A stretch of DNA of 64,000 nt from Devosia aquimaris (GTDB lineage: Bacteria; Pseudomonadota; Alphaproteobacteria; Rhizobiales; Devosiaceae): contig NZ_JAIEZN010000002.1 in NCBI RefSeq assembly GCF_020169335.1, positions 372,001 through 436,000 of the forward strand, written 5' to 3'. A program made the translations under genes and the position numbers. A model generated the notes under the pieces. The model ran no database searches. It was not told the origin of the DNA and saw only the letters and a list, made by a program, of their open reading frames with translations. Positions 46,288 to 55,004 of the stretch are shown here, one piece after another. Every line of letters begins with the position of its first letter. Position 1 is the first letter of the stretch.

Positions 46288-47553
46288 TCAGGTGTTCATT
46301 GAATCGAAGAAGTCGGAATTCGTCTTGGTCTGGCGAACCTTGTCCATGAGGAATTCCATGGCGTCGATCGTCCCCATCGGATTGAGGATGCGGCGCAGCA
46401 CATACATCTTCTTGAGAATATCGGGCTCGATGAGCAGCTCTTCCTTGCGGGTACCCGACTTGGTGATGTCGATGGCCGGGAAGATGCGCTTGTCGGCGAC
46501 CTTGCGGTCGAGAATGATTTCGGAGTTGCCGGTGCCCTTGAACTCTTCAAAGATCACTTCGTCCATGCGGCTGCCGGTATCGATCAGCGCCGTGGAGATG
46601 ATGGTCAGCGAACCGCCATCCTCGATATTGCGGGCGGCGCCGAAGAAGCGCTTGGGGCGCTGCAGCGCATTGGCATCCACACCACCGGTCAGCACCTTGC
46701 CAGAGCTCGGCACGACAGTGTTGTAGGCCCGGCCCAGGCGGGTGATCGAATCGAGCAGGATCACCACGTCGCGCTTGTGTTCGACCAGGCGCTTGGCCTT
46801 TTCGATGACCATCTCGGCGACCTGGACGTGGCGGCTGGCCGGCTCGTCAAAGGTCGAAGAGATCACCTCGCCGCGCACAGAGCGCTGCATATCGGTCACT
46901 TCCTCGGGGCGCTCGTCGATGAGCAGCACGATCAGATAGCACTCAGGGTGATTGGTGGCGATAGATTGTGCAATATTCTGCAACAATACTGTCTTACCGG
47001 TACGCGGCGGCGCAACAATCAGAGCGCGCTGCCCCTTGCCCAGCGGGGCAACCAGATCCAGCATGCGGGCCGAGCGATCCTTGAGCGTCGGATCGGGCAT
47101 TTCCATGCGCAGGCGCTCTTCGGGATAGAGCGGGGTGAGATTGTCGAAATTGACCTTGTGGCGAACCGCCTCGGGGTCTTCGAAATTGATGGTATTGACC
47201 TTGAGCAGCGCGAAATAGCGCTCGCCATCCTTGGGAGACCGGATCTGGCCTTCGACCGTATCGCCGGTCCGCAGGCCAAAGCGGCGGATCTGGCTGGGGC
47301 TGACGTAGATATCATCGGGGCCCGGAAGATAGTTCGCGTCCGGGGAGCGCAGGAAACCGAAACCGTCTGGGAGAATTTCGACCACACCTTCACCGGTGAT
47401 GTCGACTTCCTGGGCGGCCAGTTCCTTGAGAATGGCAAACATCAATTCCTGTTTGCGCATGGTCGAAGCGTTTTCGACCTCGTGTTCTTCGGCGAACACC
47501 AACAGTTCGGCCGGGGATTTGGCCTTGAGCTCACTGAGCTTCATATTCTGCAT
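46288..47553 (-). CDS. rho: transcription termination factor Rho
   Basis: A 421-residue hexameric RNA helicase. The N-terminal domain starts [20 protein letters not shown]; the cold-shock RNA-binding core [23 protein letters not shown] is at about 63-85. Walker A PPRTGKT is at 182-188 and the Q/R-loop region [26 protein letters not shown] is near 285. It ends rho-dependent transcripts and limits antisense transcription. In the gap before hemJ lies parS-like site 7. Confidence 0.97.
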   Translation of the reverse strand: MQNMKLSELKAKSPAELLVFAEEHEVENASTMRKQELMFAILKELAAQEVDITGEGVVEILPDGFGFLRSPDANYLPGPDDIYVSPSQIRRFGLRTGDTVEGQIRSPKDGERYFALLKVNTINFEDPEAVRHKVNFDNLTPLYPEERLRMEMPDPTLKDRSARMLDLVAPLGKGQRALIVAPPRTGKTVLLQNIAQSIATNHPECYLIVLLIDERPEEVTDMQRSVRGEVISSTFDEPASRHVQVAEMVIEKAKRLVEHKRDVVILLDSITRLGRAYNTVVPSSGKVLTGGVDANALQRPKRFFGAARNIEDGGSLTIISTALIDTGSRMDEVIFEEFKGTGNSEIILDRKVADKRIFPAIDITKSGTRKEELLIEPDILKKMYVLRRILNPMGTIDAMEFLMDKVRQTKTNSDFFDSMNT

Positions 47554-47715
47554 GTAGCGGATAAACCCTTGAGGGAAATCTGGACGGCTGGTCGTTTTGG
47601 GAGGGTAGGCACCGCGCAGCGACCGTGGCCGGTCAGCTCATTTTTGGGATGCGTTGAAACCCATGTAAACCGATCCGCCGCCAGTTTCAAGGTTGAAACC
47701 GTGGGCGGACCGGCC

Positions 47716-47729
47716 GATTCACGTGAAAC
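47716..47729. other. parS-like site 7 (one arm variant, contains GANTC)
   Basis: GATTCACGTGAAAC, one mismatch, between hemJ and rho. The arm GATTC is a CcrM motif, and the site equals site 1 and the reverse complement of sites 3 and 5. It is the parS-like site closest to the putative oriC, about 1.5 kb away. Confidence 0.7.
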
Positions 47730-47733
47730 AGGC

Positions 47734-48159
47734 CTAGAACGGCTTCACGATCACCGCGATCACAATAACAGCTGCGATCACGAAGGGGATTTCGTTGATG
47801 GAGCGGTAGAACTTGTGGCTGCGCGTATTGCGATCCCCGGCAAAGGCCCGCAGCAGCGAGCCGTAGAAGCCGTGCATGCCGCTCAAGGCGATCACCATCA
47901 CCGCCTTGAGCCACATCCAGCCCTGCGAGAAATCGACCAGACCATAGCCGAAGGCCAACCAGAGCCCGAAGATCCAGGTGGCGATCATCGCCGGCGTCAT
48001 GATGCCGCGATAGAGCCGGCGCTCCATCACCTTGAGCGTCTCGGAGAGCTCAGACCCCACCGTGGCGCTGGCGTGATAGACAAACAGCCGCGGCAAATAG
48101 AGCAGCGCCGCCATCCAGGCGATCACTGAAAGCACATGCAGTGCCTTGACCCATTCCAT
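47734..48159 (-). CDS. hemJ: protoporphyrinogen IX oxidase HemJ
   Basis: A 141-residue membrane protein with four predicted helices, the HemJ (UPF0093) type of protoporphyrinogen oxidase used by many alphaproteobacteria in place of HemG or HemY. The N-terminal MEWVKALHVLSVIAWMAALLYLPRLFVYH carries the conserved haem-ligand His8, and KFYRSINEIPF near the end is also conserved. It lies next to hemE (27-bp gap), so the two haem steps are together. Confidence 0.93.
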   Translation of the reverse strand: MEWVKALHVLSVIAWMAALLYLPRLFVYHASATVGSELSETLKVMERRLYRGIMTPAMIATWIFGLWLAFGYGLVDFSQGWMWLKAVMVIALSGMHGFYGSLLRAFAGDRNTRSHKFYRSINEIPFVIAAVIVIAVIVKPF

Positions 48160-48186
48160 CGTGCAAATCCCCTAAAGCGCCGTCCC

Positions 48187-49212
48187 TTAGCCGTTCTTGA
48201 CCCGATCGATCAAGCGCGCCACGTGCTCGATGGGCGTCTCGGGCACAATGCCATGGCCGAGATTAAAGATATGCGGCCGGTCGGCGAAGGCGGCAATGAT
48301 CGCATCAACCCGTTCGTCCATCTGTGCCCCGCCAGCCACCAGGCGCAGCGGATCGAGATTGCCTTGCACAGCCAGACCAGCCGGCAGGTGTCCGGCGGCA
48401 AAATCGAGCGGCGTTGCATAGTCGAGGCCCAGCGCATTGACCCCCGTGCCGGCCGCATAGCGCGCCAGATTGCCGGCGGCGCCGCGCGGAAAGCCGATGA
48501 TCGGCGCATTGGGAATGCGGGCCCGCACGCCCTCAACGATCCGGCGATTGGGCGCGATCACCTGCGTTTCAAACGCCGCGTCGTCCAGATTGAGCGCCCA
48601 GCTCTCGAACAGCTGCACCACATCGGCGCCCGCCTCGAACTGCCCGACCAGATAGTCGATGCTGGTTTCGACCAGGATATCGATGAGCTGCGCAAAGGCC
48701 TCGGGATGGCGCAGGGCAAACAGCCGTGCGGCTGCCTGGTCGGTCGAGCCGCGGCCACCGATCATATAGGTCGCCACTGTCCAGGGTGAGCCGCAGAACC
48801 CAATGAGAGTCTTGTCGGCAGCCAGTTCGGCGCGAAGCCGCGACAGCGTCTCGAACATCGGCGCCAGATGACCCAGCGCGCGCTCGGGCTTGAGCGCTCC
48901 AATGGTCTCGGCAGTCACCGCCTCAAGGATGGGACCTTCGCCCTGTTCGAAGCGGACTTGCTGTCCCAGGGCATCGGGAATGACCAGGATGTCCGAGAAC
49001 ATGATGGCCGCATCCAGATCAAACCGGCGCAGCGGCTGCAGCGACACTTCCACAGCCAGATCCGGCGTGTAGCAGAGATCAAGGAAGTCACGGGCCAGGG
49101 CACGGGTCTGGCGGTATTCGGGCAGATAGCGCCCGGCCTGGCGCATGATCCACACCGGTGGCCGCGTCTGACGTTCGCCCAGAACCGTGGCGAGCAAAGG
49201 CTTATGGCTCAC
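48187..49212 (-). CDS. hemE: uroporphyrinogen decarboxylase
   Basis: A 341-residue enzyme that decarboxylates uroporphyrinogen III to coproporphyrinogen III. Substrate-binding motifs are PVWIMRQAGRYLPEYR near 19-34, YTPDLAVEVSLQPLRRFDLDAAIMFSDIL near 48-76, GFCGSPWTVATYMIGG near 138, and the NLGHGI-type HIFNLGHGIVPET near 313-325. The start is GTG at 49212. In Caulobacter the chromosomal origin lies beside hemE, and the region upstream of this gene has the same kind of signals. Confidence 0.96.
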   Translation of the reverse strand: MSHKPLLATVLGERQTRPPVWIMRQAGRYLPEYRQTRALARDFLDLCYTPDLAVEVSLQPLRRFDLDAAIMFSDILVIPDALGQQVRFEQGEGPILEAVTAETIGALKPERALGHLAPMFETLSRLRAELAADKTLIGFCGSPWTVATYMIGGRGSTDQAAARLFALRHPEAFAQLIDILVETSIDYLVGQFEAGADVVQLFESWALNLDDAAFETQVIAPNRRIVEGVRARIPNAPIIGFPRGAAGNLARYAAGTGVNALGLDYATPLDFAAGHLPAGLAVQGNLDPLRLVAGGAQMDERVDAIIAAFADRPHIFNLGHGIVPETPIEHVARLIDRVKNG

Positions 49213-49344
49213 GTCAAACTTCCCTTCCCAAAAACCCCAAAGAGTCTTTCTGACTTAGTATTTGCATTATCATGGCGGTGTTTTGAGCCAATTCATTGCT
49301 CTCCACAATCGCGACGGTGGCGGCACAAGCGCGCAGGCTCATGG

Positions 49345-49359
49345 TTAATGCCCTGTTAA
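49345..49359. promoter_or_regulatory. CtrA box 1 in putative oriC
   Basis: TTAATGCCCTGTTAA, an exact TTAA-N7-TTAA, the full CtrA recognition sequence of alphaproteobacteria. A GANTC site follows 3 bp after it at 49362. Confidence 0.75.
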
Positions 49360-49401
49360 CAGAGTCTGGCGCCGCGCTCATCAACCACGTCGTCACAACT
49401 G

Positions 49402-49416
49402 TTAACGAAAGCTTAA
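49402..49416. promoter_or_regulatory. CtrA box 2 in putative oriC
   Basis: TTAACGAAAGCTTAA, a second exact TTAA-N7-TTAA, followed by three closely spaced GANTC sites (49423-49442). Confidence 0.75.
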
Positions 49417-49545
49417 CGCGGCGACTCCGGAGTCAATGATTCGCTTTGCCATGTGCAAAACCCCTTGGCGTCGCCCACTGACCCGAAAGCAGTTTTCCCC
49501 AGAGCTCTCCACCGGCCTGCTGGACCCTCCCCGGCAGTCGGGGTG

Positions 49546-49560
49546 TTAACACTTTGGTAA
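49546..49560. promoter_or_regulatory. CtrA box 3 in putative oriC (one mismatch)
   Basis: TTAACACTTTGGTAA has TTAA-N7-GTAA, one base from consensus. It lies between the DnaA-box-like sequences at 49493 and 49625. Confidence 0.5.
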
Positions 49561-49654
49561 CCAACGGGGACAAGTTTGGCGTCCTGGCAAAACCATGAGT
49601 CATTGTCACAGCTTGGGCTTGAGCTGTGCATGACAGTGTGGAAAACATGGTCCC

Positions 49655-50248
49655 ATGTTGATCCTTGCATCCCGCAGCGCGACCCGCAAAGCCTTGTTGC
49701 AGCAGGCCGGATTGCGCTTTACCGCCGTTCCGGCCGAGGTCGACGAACGTGCACTTGAAGCCGATGCCGTTGCGGCCGGTGGCGATGGGCGAGACGTGGC
49801 AATCATCCTGGCGCAGCGCAAGGCAGAAGCTGTTTCTGCGCTTCATCCCGGCGCCATTGTGATCGGTGCCGACCAGACGCTGAGCCTGGGCAGCGAACTT
49901 TTGCACAAGCCGACCAGCCGCAGCGATGCCGCCAGCCAGCTCGATCATCTGCGGGGCAAGACGCACCGACTGCATGCCGCCGTGAGCCTGGTGCGAGACC
50001 GCGCCGTCATCTGGTCCGATATCCAGACCGCCGAGCTGACGATGCGCGACTTCACCCCCCAGGAGCGCGACGATGTGCTGGACCGTGAAGGCGAGGCGGC
50101 GCTGACATCAGTCGGCGGCTATCGCCTGGAAGGGCCGTCCATTCGCCTGTTCGAAACGGTCACCGGCGACTATTTCACCATTCTGGGCCTGCCGCTCCTG
50201 CCGCTGCTGGCCGCCCTGCGCAGCTTTGCGCCCGAGACATTGCAGTGA
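49655..50248 (+). CDS. maf: Maf-family nucleotide pyrophosphatase
   Basis: A 197-residue dTTP/UTP or m7GTP pyrophosphatase of the Maf family. Motifs: MLILASRSATRKALLQQAGL at the start, IGADQTLSLG near 69-78, and FTPQERDDVLDREGE and SVGGYRLEGPSI in the second half. Maf proteins cleave non-canonical nucleotides. The ATG at 49655 follows the putative oriC directly. Its stop overlaps the aroE start by 4 bases, so it heads the maf-aroE-coaE-dnaQ unit. Confidence 0.93.
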   Translation: MLILASRSATRKALLQQAGLRFTAVPAEVDERALEADAVAAGGDGRDVAIILAQRKAEAVSALHPGAIVIGADQTLSLGSELLHKPTSRSDAASQLDHLRGKTHRLHAAVSLVRDRAVIWSDIQTAELTMRDFTPQERDDVLDREGEAALTSVGGYRLEGPSIRLFETVTGDYFTILGLPLLPLLAALRSFAPETLQ

Positions 50249-51072
50249 CCATCAAGGCTTTTGTGATCGGCCATCCGATCAACCATTCGCGTTCGCCGCT
50301 GATCCATGGCACCTGGCTGGCCGAGCACGGCATCGACGGCAGCTATGAGGCGATCGATGTTGCCCCGGCTGACCTGCCGCAGTTTTTCGGGCGCCTGCGG
50401 ACGGGTGAATTTGCCGGCGGCAATGTCACCATTCCGCACAAGGAAGCCGTCTTTGCCCTGTGCGACAGCATTGATCCGCTGGCCCGCACCATTGGCGCGG
50501 TCAATACGCTTGTGGTCACCGATGGCCATATCGCCGGCAGCAATACCGACTATCTCGGCTTTCTGGGCAATCTCGATGCCGGCGCAGCCGGCTGGGACAA
50601 GGGCACGGGCCCGGCCATGGTGCTGGGGGCCGGCGGCGCGGCGCGGGCCATCCTTGTGGCGCTGCAGAGCCGGGACATTCCGGTGATCCTGCTCAACCGC
50701 ACAGTGGCGACGGCCGAAAAGCTGGCGCGGGAGCTGGGCGGCGCCATCACGCCCGGTGCACTGGCCGACTTCAATGCTCTCGCCGGCGATGCCCGCCTTG
50801 TGGTCAACACATCCTCGGTGGGCATGCACGGCAGCCGCTTTGAGGATCTTGATCTCAATCGCCTGCCGTCCACGGCGCTGGTGACCGATATTGTCTATGT
50901 GCCGCGCACCACCCCGCTGCTGGCCGACGCGGCAGCGCGGGGTCTGCGCACAGTCGATGGCCTGGGCATGCTGCTGCACCAGGCCGTGCCGGGCTTTGCG
51001 GCCTGGTTCGGCACGCGGCCAATTGTGACCCCCGAACTGCGCGCCGCCATCGAGGCGACACTGGAGCATTGA
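50245..51072 (+). CDS. aroE: shikimate dehydrogenase
   Basis: A 275-residue NADP enzyme of aromatic amino-acid synthesis, reducing dehydroshikimate to shikimate. The substrate site NHSRSPLIHGTWLAEHG is near 12-28, and NVTIPHKEAVF near 62-72 has the catalytic lysine. The NADP-binding loop LGAGGAARAILVAL is near 128-141, and the YVPRTTPLLADA segment is near 215. The start is GTG at 50245 overlapping the maf stop, and its end meets coaE. Confidence 0.95.
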   Translation: MTIKAFVIGHPINHSRSPLIHGTWLAEHGIDGSYEAIDVAPADLPQFFGRLRTGEFAGGNVTIPHKEAVFALCDSIDPLARTIGAVNTLVVTDGHIAGSNTDYLGFLGNLDAGAAGWDKGTGPAMVLGAGGAARAILVALQSRDIPVILLNRTVATAEKLARELGGAITPGALADFNALAGDARLVVNTSSVGMHGSRFEDLDLNRLPSTALVTDIVYVPRTTPLLADAAARGLRTVDGLGMLLHQAVPGFAAWFGTRPIVTPELRAAIEATLEH

Positions 51073-51074
51073 GC

Positions 51075-51671
51075 ATGTGGCGCATTGGCTTGACCGGCTC
51101 GATTGCCACCGGCAAATCCACGGTTCTCAAGGCCTTTGCCGATCTGGGCGTTCCGGTGCTCTCGGCCGATGACGTCGTGGCCGAGCTCTACGCCGGCGCC
51201 GCCGTGGCCCCGGTGGCCGCTGTCTTCCCCGGCGTGGAGCGCGACGGCAAGATCGACCGCGCCGCGCTGTCGGCCCGGCTGGCGGCCGACCCCACGGGCT
51301 TTGCCGTGCTGGAAGCCATTGTGCATCCCATGGTGCGCGCCGGTATCGCTGATTTTCTGGCCAAGGCCGAGCAAGCGGGCGAAGCCCTGGCGGTGGTTGA
51401 AGTGCCGCTGCTGTTCGAGAGCGGGCACGACTATGGCTTTGACGCCATTGGCGTCACCTGGGTCGATCCGGCCATCCAGCGCCAGCGGGCGCTCGCCCGA
51501 CCGGCAATGAGCGGGGAAAAGCTCGACACCATCCTTGCCCGCCAGATGCCACAGGACGACAAGAAGGCGCGGGCCACCTATCTGTTCGATACCGGCCTGC
51601 CGATCGACAAGACCCGTGAACAGGTGGCCGCCCTGGTGGCCGCCATCCGGGCCAGGAAGGCCACGCCATGA
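51075..51671 (+). CDS. coaE: dephospho-CoA kinase
   Basis: A 198-residue kinase for the last step of coenzyme A synthesis. The P-loop GSIATGKST is at 8-16, with DLGVPVLSADDVVAEL near 25-40 and VVEVPLLFESGHDYGFD near 108-124. An in-frame TTG at 51069 overlaps the aroE stop, but the ATG at 51075 follows GGAG at a normal distance and is used. It is coupled to dnaQ downstream by a 4-base overlap. Confidence 0.93.
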   Translation: MWRIGLTGSIATGKSTVLKAFADLGVPVLSADDVVAELYAGAAVAPVAAVFPGVERDGKIDRAALSARLAADPTGFAVLEAIVHPMVRAGIADFLAKAEQAGEALAVVEVPLLFESGHDYGFDAIGVTWVDPAIQRQRALARPAMSGEKLDTILARQMPQDDKKARATYLFDTGLPIDKTREQVAALVAAIRARKATP

Positions 51672-52363
51672 CGCGCGAAATCGTGCTCGACACCGAAACC
51701 ACCGGCCTGTCGCCCGCTGCCGGCGACCGTCTGGTGGAAATCGGCTGCGTCGAGCTGATCAACCACATCCCGACCGGCCAGCACTACCACGTCTATATCA
51801 ACCCGCAGCGCTCGATGCCCGAAGAGGCCTTCCGCGTGCATGGGCTGAGCGAGGAATTCCTGGCCGACAAGCCGTTGTTTGCCGATGTGGTGGACGATTT
51901 CCGCGCCTTCATCGGCGACGCCACGCTGATCATCCACAACGCCGCCTTCGATATCGGCTTTCTCAATGCCGAGCTGGAAAAGGCCGGCCAGCGCCCGCTG
52001 GCCAATAGTGTGATCGACACCGTGCATCTGGCCCGCCAGAAGCACCCCGGTGCCCGGGTGAGCCTGGATGCCCTGTGCAAGACCTATGGCATCGACAACT
52101 CCCGCCGCACCCTGCACGGCGCCCTGCTCGACAGCGAGATCCTGGCCGAAGTCTATCTCGAGCTGATCGGCGGCAAGCAGGTGAGCCTGGCGCTGATCGC
52201 CGAAAGCAATGTTTCGGGCGCCGATGCCATTGCCGGGCGGACCGTTGCCCTGCCCCGCCCCACGGCGCTGCCCCCGCGCATCAGCCAGGCCGAGCGCGAT
52301 GCCCATGCCGCCTTTGTCGCGGGGCTGGGGCCCGAAGCGCTCTGGGCAAGCTACGATAAATAA
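51668..52363 (+). CDS. dnaQ: DNA polymerase III epsilon subunit (proofreading 3'-5' exonuclease)
   Basis: A 231-residue DEDDh exonuclease. ExoI LDTETTGLSP has D8 and E10; ExoII is HNAAFDIGFLNAEL near 95-108; ExoIII has HGALLDSEILAEVYLEL near 151-167 with the catalytic His and Asp. The C-terminal tail (from about 180) would bind the polymerase alpha subunit. It proofreads replication. The ATG overlaps the coaE stop. It is convergent with secB. Confidence 0.95.
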   Translation: MTREIVLDTETTGLSPAAGDRLVEIGCVELINHIPTGQHYHVYINPQRSMPEEAFRVHGLSEEFLADKPLFADVVDDFRAFIGDATLIIHNAAFDIGFLNAELEKAGQRPLANSVIDTVHLARQKHPGARVSLDALCKTYGIDNSRRTLHGALLDSEILAEVYLELIGGKQVSLALIAESNVSGADAIAGRTVALPRPTALPPRISQAERDAHAAFVAGLGPEALWASYDK

Positions 52364-52390
52364 CCCGGCTTTGACGCCCCGGGGATAACA

Positions 52391-52416
52391 AAACCCCCGG
52401 ATTGCTCCGGGGGTTT
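52391..52416. terminator. bidirectional terminator between dnaQ and secB
   Basis: AAACCCCCGG (52391-52400) pairs perfectly with CCGGGGGTTT (52407-52416) around a 6-nt loop. The plus-strand T run is short (3), while the minus strand has 4 T, so it serves convergent dnaQ and secB with moderate strength. Confidence 0.75.
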
Positions 52417-52441
52417 GCAAGGCTTTGCGCTTGGGCGAAAA

Positions 52442-52945
52442 TCAGTTCGGCTTGTCGGCGGCCGGCTGGGGCGTGCCCTGCTGGGCGGCCAGCTTGGCCA
52501 GATTCTGCCGATAGATGGCAGCGAAGTCGACCGGCTCCATCATCAGCGGCGGGAAGCCGCCCTGCTGGGTGATGCTGGCCAGGACCTGGCGGGCAAACGG
52601 GAAGATTAGCCGCGGGCACTCGATCATCAGCAACTGGCTGAGCGTGGCCTCGGGCACATTCTTGAGACGGAACACGCCGCCATAGATCAGCTCGACATTG
52701 AACAGGATGGTCTGTTCGCGATTGGCCTTGGCGTTGAGCGTCAGCTCGACCGCATAGATCTCGTCGGTCTGCTTCTTGACCGCCACCGAAATGGAAACGT
52801 TGAAGGCCGGATTGCCGCCGCCGGCCATGATCGAGGCGGGCGCGCCCGGATTCTCGAACGACAGGTCGCGGATATACTGGCCCACCATGTTCATCGAGGG
52901 CATGTTGGCCTGGGCTGTTGCGTCGCCCTGGGTCTCGTCGGACAT
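52442..52945 (-). CDS. secB: protein-export chaperone SecB
   Basis: A 167-residue tetrameric chaperone that holds preproteins unfolded for SecA. Recognisable parts are GQYIRDLSFENPGAP near 27-41, LNAKANREQTILFNVELIYGGVFRL near 79-103 and MIECPRLIFPFARQVLASITQQGGFPPLMMEPVDFAAIYRQNL (in short pieces) in the second half. The Ala/Gln-rich C-terminal tail is typical. It stands alone between terminator and the fxsA gene. Confidence 0.95.
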   Translation of the reverse strand: MSDETQGDATAQANMPSMNMVGQYIRDLSFENPGAPASIMAGGGNPAFNVSISVAVKKQTDEIYAVELTLNAKANREQTILFNVELIYGGVFRLKNVPEATLSQLLMIECPRLIFPFARQVLASITQQGGFPPLMMEPVDFAAIYRQNLAKLAAQQGTPQPAADKPN

Positions 52946-53042
52946 TGACGGTTCCTTTGTCGAAAAACGTTGAAGCTGGCTACCACCTTTGCCGGGCCGT
53001 CACAAGCATGTGCGCCATGGAAGGGTTACCGGCGGCGGGCCT

Positions 53043-53507
53043 TTACTTGGGGCGGTATTGGTCATCGTCCAGATCGATGACATCGGGCCCGTCAACGCGG
53101 CGATCCTGCGGCGGCACACCGGCGCCATAGCCGCTGTAGCTGCTCGCGCTGACGACGGTGATGCGGCGGGCCAGGGCGTCATAGATGAGCCCGCGAACCG
53201 GCGGCAGCAGCAGGGCCAGGGCGACGATGTCGCTGAGAAACCCCGGCAGCACCAGCAGCAGCGCCGCCATGCCGATCATCATCGCATCAGCGATGTCGCG
53301 GGCCGGCAGCCGCCCGCTGGACATGTTGCTGCGCATCTGGCCGACGATTTGCAGACCCTGCAGGCGCAGCAGCAGCATGCCGGCGACCCCTGCGCCGATC
53401 ACCAGCGCCAGGGTTGGCCACAGGCCGATGGCCTGCCCCACCTTGATGAACAGGGCAATTTCGATGATGGGCAGGGCCAAGAACCCCAGGGCAAAAAATC
53501 GCAGCAC
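53043..53507 (-). CDS. fxsA: FxsA family membrane protein
   Basis: A 154-residue inner-membrane protein with three or four helices. The FxsA pattern is clear: LALPIIEIALFIKVGQAIGLWPTLALVIG near 10-38, LLLRLQGLQIVGQMRSNMSSGRLP, and LLLVLPGFLSDIVALALLLPPVR. FxsA in E. coli relieves phage T7 exclusion by F; its wider role is unknown. The GTG at 53507 with AAGGAAA before it is chosen over upstream in-frame codons. The C-terminal tail is acidic and soluble. The gene order secB-fxsA-Tim44 is conserved. Confidence 0.88.
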   Translation of the reverse strand: MLRFFALGFLALPIIEIALFIKVGQAIGLWPTLALVIGAGVAGMLLLRLQGLQIVGQMRSNMSSGRLPARDIADAMMIGMAALLLVLPGFLSDIVALALLLPPVRGLIYDALARRITVVSASSYSGYGAGVPPQDRRVDGPDVIDLDDDQYRPK

Positions 53508-53665
53508 GTCAGGTTTCCTTCCCGCATCGGCGCGGCAAATCAGCGTTCGCCCCATCGTGAACTGGTTTTGGGGTGAGGCTTTCCCTATATATAGGTCAAT
53601 TCCTGCGCTCAGCGAGCGTTCCCGCGTCATTTCTTGGCGCAACTGTCGGTAAGGTGCATTGCCCA

Positions 53666-54379
53666 ATGGACGAATTCTTCGATCTGCCCACTCTCATTGT
53701 GATCGCCATCGCGGTTTTCGTGCTGTTCCGCCTGCGCTCCGTGCTGGGCACGCGCACCGGCACCGAGCGCCCGCCGGTCGAACGCCGCAAGCCGGCTGAC
53801 CCGGTGGCCAAGGACGATGTGGTGGTGCCCATGCAGCCCCGCGGCACCGCCGCCCCCGAACTCGACGACGAGCGTCGCAGCCGCAAGCTCGAAGCCGAGA
53901 TCGAGCAATATTCCCATGGCGATGCCGAACTGGCCAATGGCTTCCGCGCCGTGGCCGAGGCCGACCCCACCTTTACGCCCAAGAGCTTCCTCGAAGGCGC
54001 CAAGCAGGCCTATGAGATGATCGTGACCGCCTATGCATCGGGCGACCGCACCACGCTCAAGAACCTGCTCGAAAAGGACGTGTTCGACGGCTTCCAGGGC
54101 GCCATCGCCGAGCGCGAAGCCGCCGGCCAGACGGTGGACTTCACCTTTGTGGGCCTGCCCAAGGTGGAATTCTCCGACGCCGAATATGACCGCAAGAATG
54201 TGCTGGTGACCGTGCGCTTCCACGCCGAAGTGGTCTCGGCCACGCGCGACAAGGCCGGCACGCTCGTTGAGGGCAATGCCGACCAGGTGCAGACCATCGC
54301 CGACGAATGGACCTTCCAGCGCAATCCGAAGTCGCGCGACCCCAACTGGAAAGTGGTCACCACCAGCCAGCTCGACTGA
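53666..54379 (+). CDS. Tim44-like domain membrane-anchored protein
   Basis: A 237-residue protein with an N-terminal transmembrane helix (about 8-24, LPTLIVIAIAVFVLFRL), a charged linker, and a Tim44/TimA-type C-terminal domain. That domain includes FLEGAKQAYEMIVTAYASGDRTTLKNLL and DEWTFQRNPKSRDPNWKVVTT. It is the alphaproteobacterial relative of mitochondrial Tim44, probably inner-membrane attached. The ATG at 53666 starts right at the helix. It is divergent from fxsA and followed by the Smr gene. Confidence 0.9.
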   Translation: MDEFFDLPTLIVIAIAVFVLFRLRSVLGTRTGTERPPVERRKPADPVAKDDVVVPMQPRGTAAPELDDERRSRKLEAEIEQYSHGDAELANGFRAVAEADPTFTPKSFLEGAKQAYEMIVTAYASGDRTTLKNLLEKDVFDGFQGAIAEREAAGQTVDFTFVGLPKVEFSDAEYDRKNVLVTVRFHAEVVSATRDKAGTLVEGNADQVQTIADEWTFQRNPKSRDPNWKVVTTSQLD

Positions 54380-54410
54380 GGACCAGGCCAAAGCCGGGCG
54401 GCTCACTTCC

Positions 54411-55004
54411 ATGTCCAAGCGCGACAACAAGCGCCTGCCGCATGACTTCCATCTGTGGACGGCCGTGGCCGCTACGGTCGATCCCCTGCGTCGCAAGGGA
54501 TTGCTCAAGCTGGGCACCGGCCCGCTGCCACTGCCTGAGCCCGAATCACCGGCCCCGGCGGCCGGAACGGCGCCACCCCCGCCCAAGCGGCAGCCGCCCA
54601 GGCGGGCCTTCTTGCCGCCATACCAGGCGCCGGCGCCACAAGCCAATCTGCCCGACAAGGCCGTCGACCCGGCCATCCGCAAGAAGGTCGGCCGCGGTCG
54701 CATCGAGATCGATGGCCGCATCGACCTGCACGGCATGACGCAGAATGAAGCCCGCAGCGCCCTGCATGGCTTCATCCACGCCCGCTTTTCGCGCGGCGAC
54801 CGCACGGTGCTGGTGATTACCGGCAAGGGGCTCAAGACCGACAATGACTATATCGCTGCCATGACCGAGCGCGGCGTGCTGCGCACCATGCTGCCGATCT
54901 GGCTGAATGAACCATCGCTGTCGCCCATGGTCTCGGGCTGGAGCGTCGCCGCGCGCGGCCATGGTGGGGAGGGCGCCTGGTATGTGCGCCTGCGCCGCGC
55001 ATGA
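54411..55004 (+). CDS. Smr/MutS2-type domain protein
   Basis: A 197-residue protein with a basic, Pro-rich N-terminal half and a C-terminal Smr domain (about 100-195). Hallmarks are IDGRIDLHGMTQNEARSAL near 100-118 and VLVITGKGLKTD near 129-140, ending GEGAWYVRLRRA. Smr domains nick DNA or RNA; stand-alone bacterial members are often linked to ribosome rescue or recombination control. It begins 31 bp after the Tim44-like gene and its stop overlaps the XRE gene. In relatives, mltA is usual between the Tim44 gene and this one; it is missing. Confidence 0.88.
   Translation: MSKRDNKRLPHDFHLWTAVAATVDPLRRKGLLKLGTGPLPLPEPESPAPAAGTAPPPPKRQPPRRAFLPPYQAPAPQANLPDKAVDPAIRKKVGRGRIEIDGRIDLHGMTQNEARSALHGFIHARFSRGDRTVLVITGKGLKTDNDYIAAMTERGVLRTMLPIWLNEPSLSPMVSGWSVAARGHGGEGAWYVRLRRA

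Larger units (their letters stand above)
49213..49654. other. putative chromosomal replication origin (oriC) between hemE and maf
   Basis: A 442-bp non-coding gap. It holds two perfect TTAA-N7-TTAA CtrA boxes (49345-49359, 49402-49416) and a near-perfect third, TTAA-N7-GTAA (49546-49560). DnaA-box-like 9-mers are TTTTGCACA (complement of 49452-49460), TTTTCCACA (complement of 49637-49645), TTTTCCCCA (49493-49501) and TCATGCACA (complement of 49625-49633). Six GANTC sites lie at 49242, 49362, 49423, 49430, 49438 and 49597. An AT-richer stretch occurs at about 49235-49310. Genes on both sides are transcribed away from it. Confidence 0.78.
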
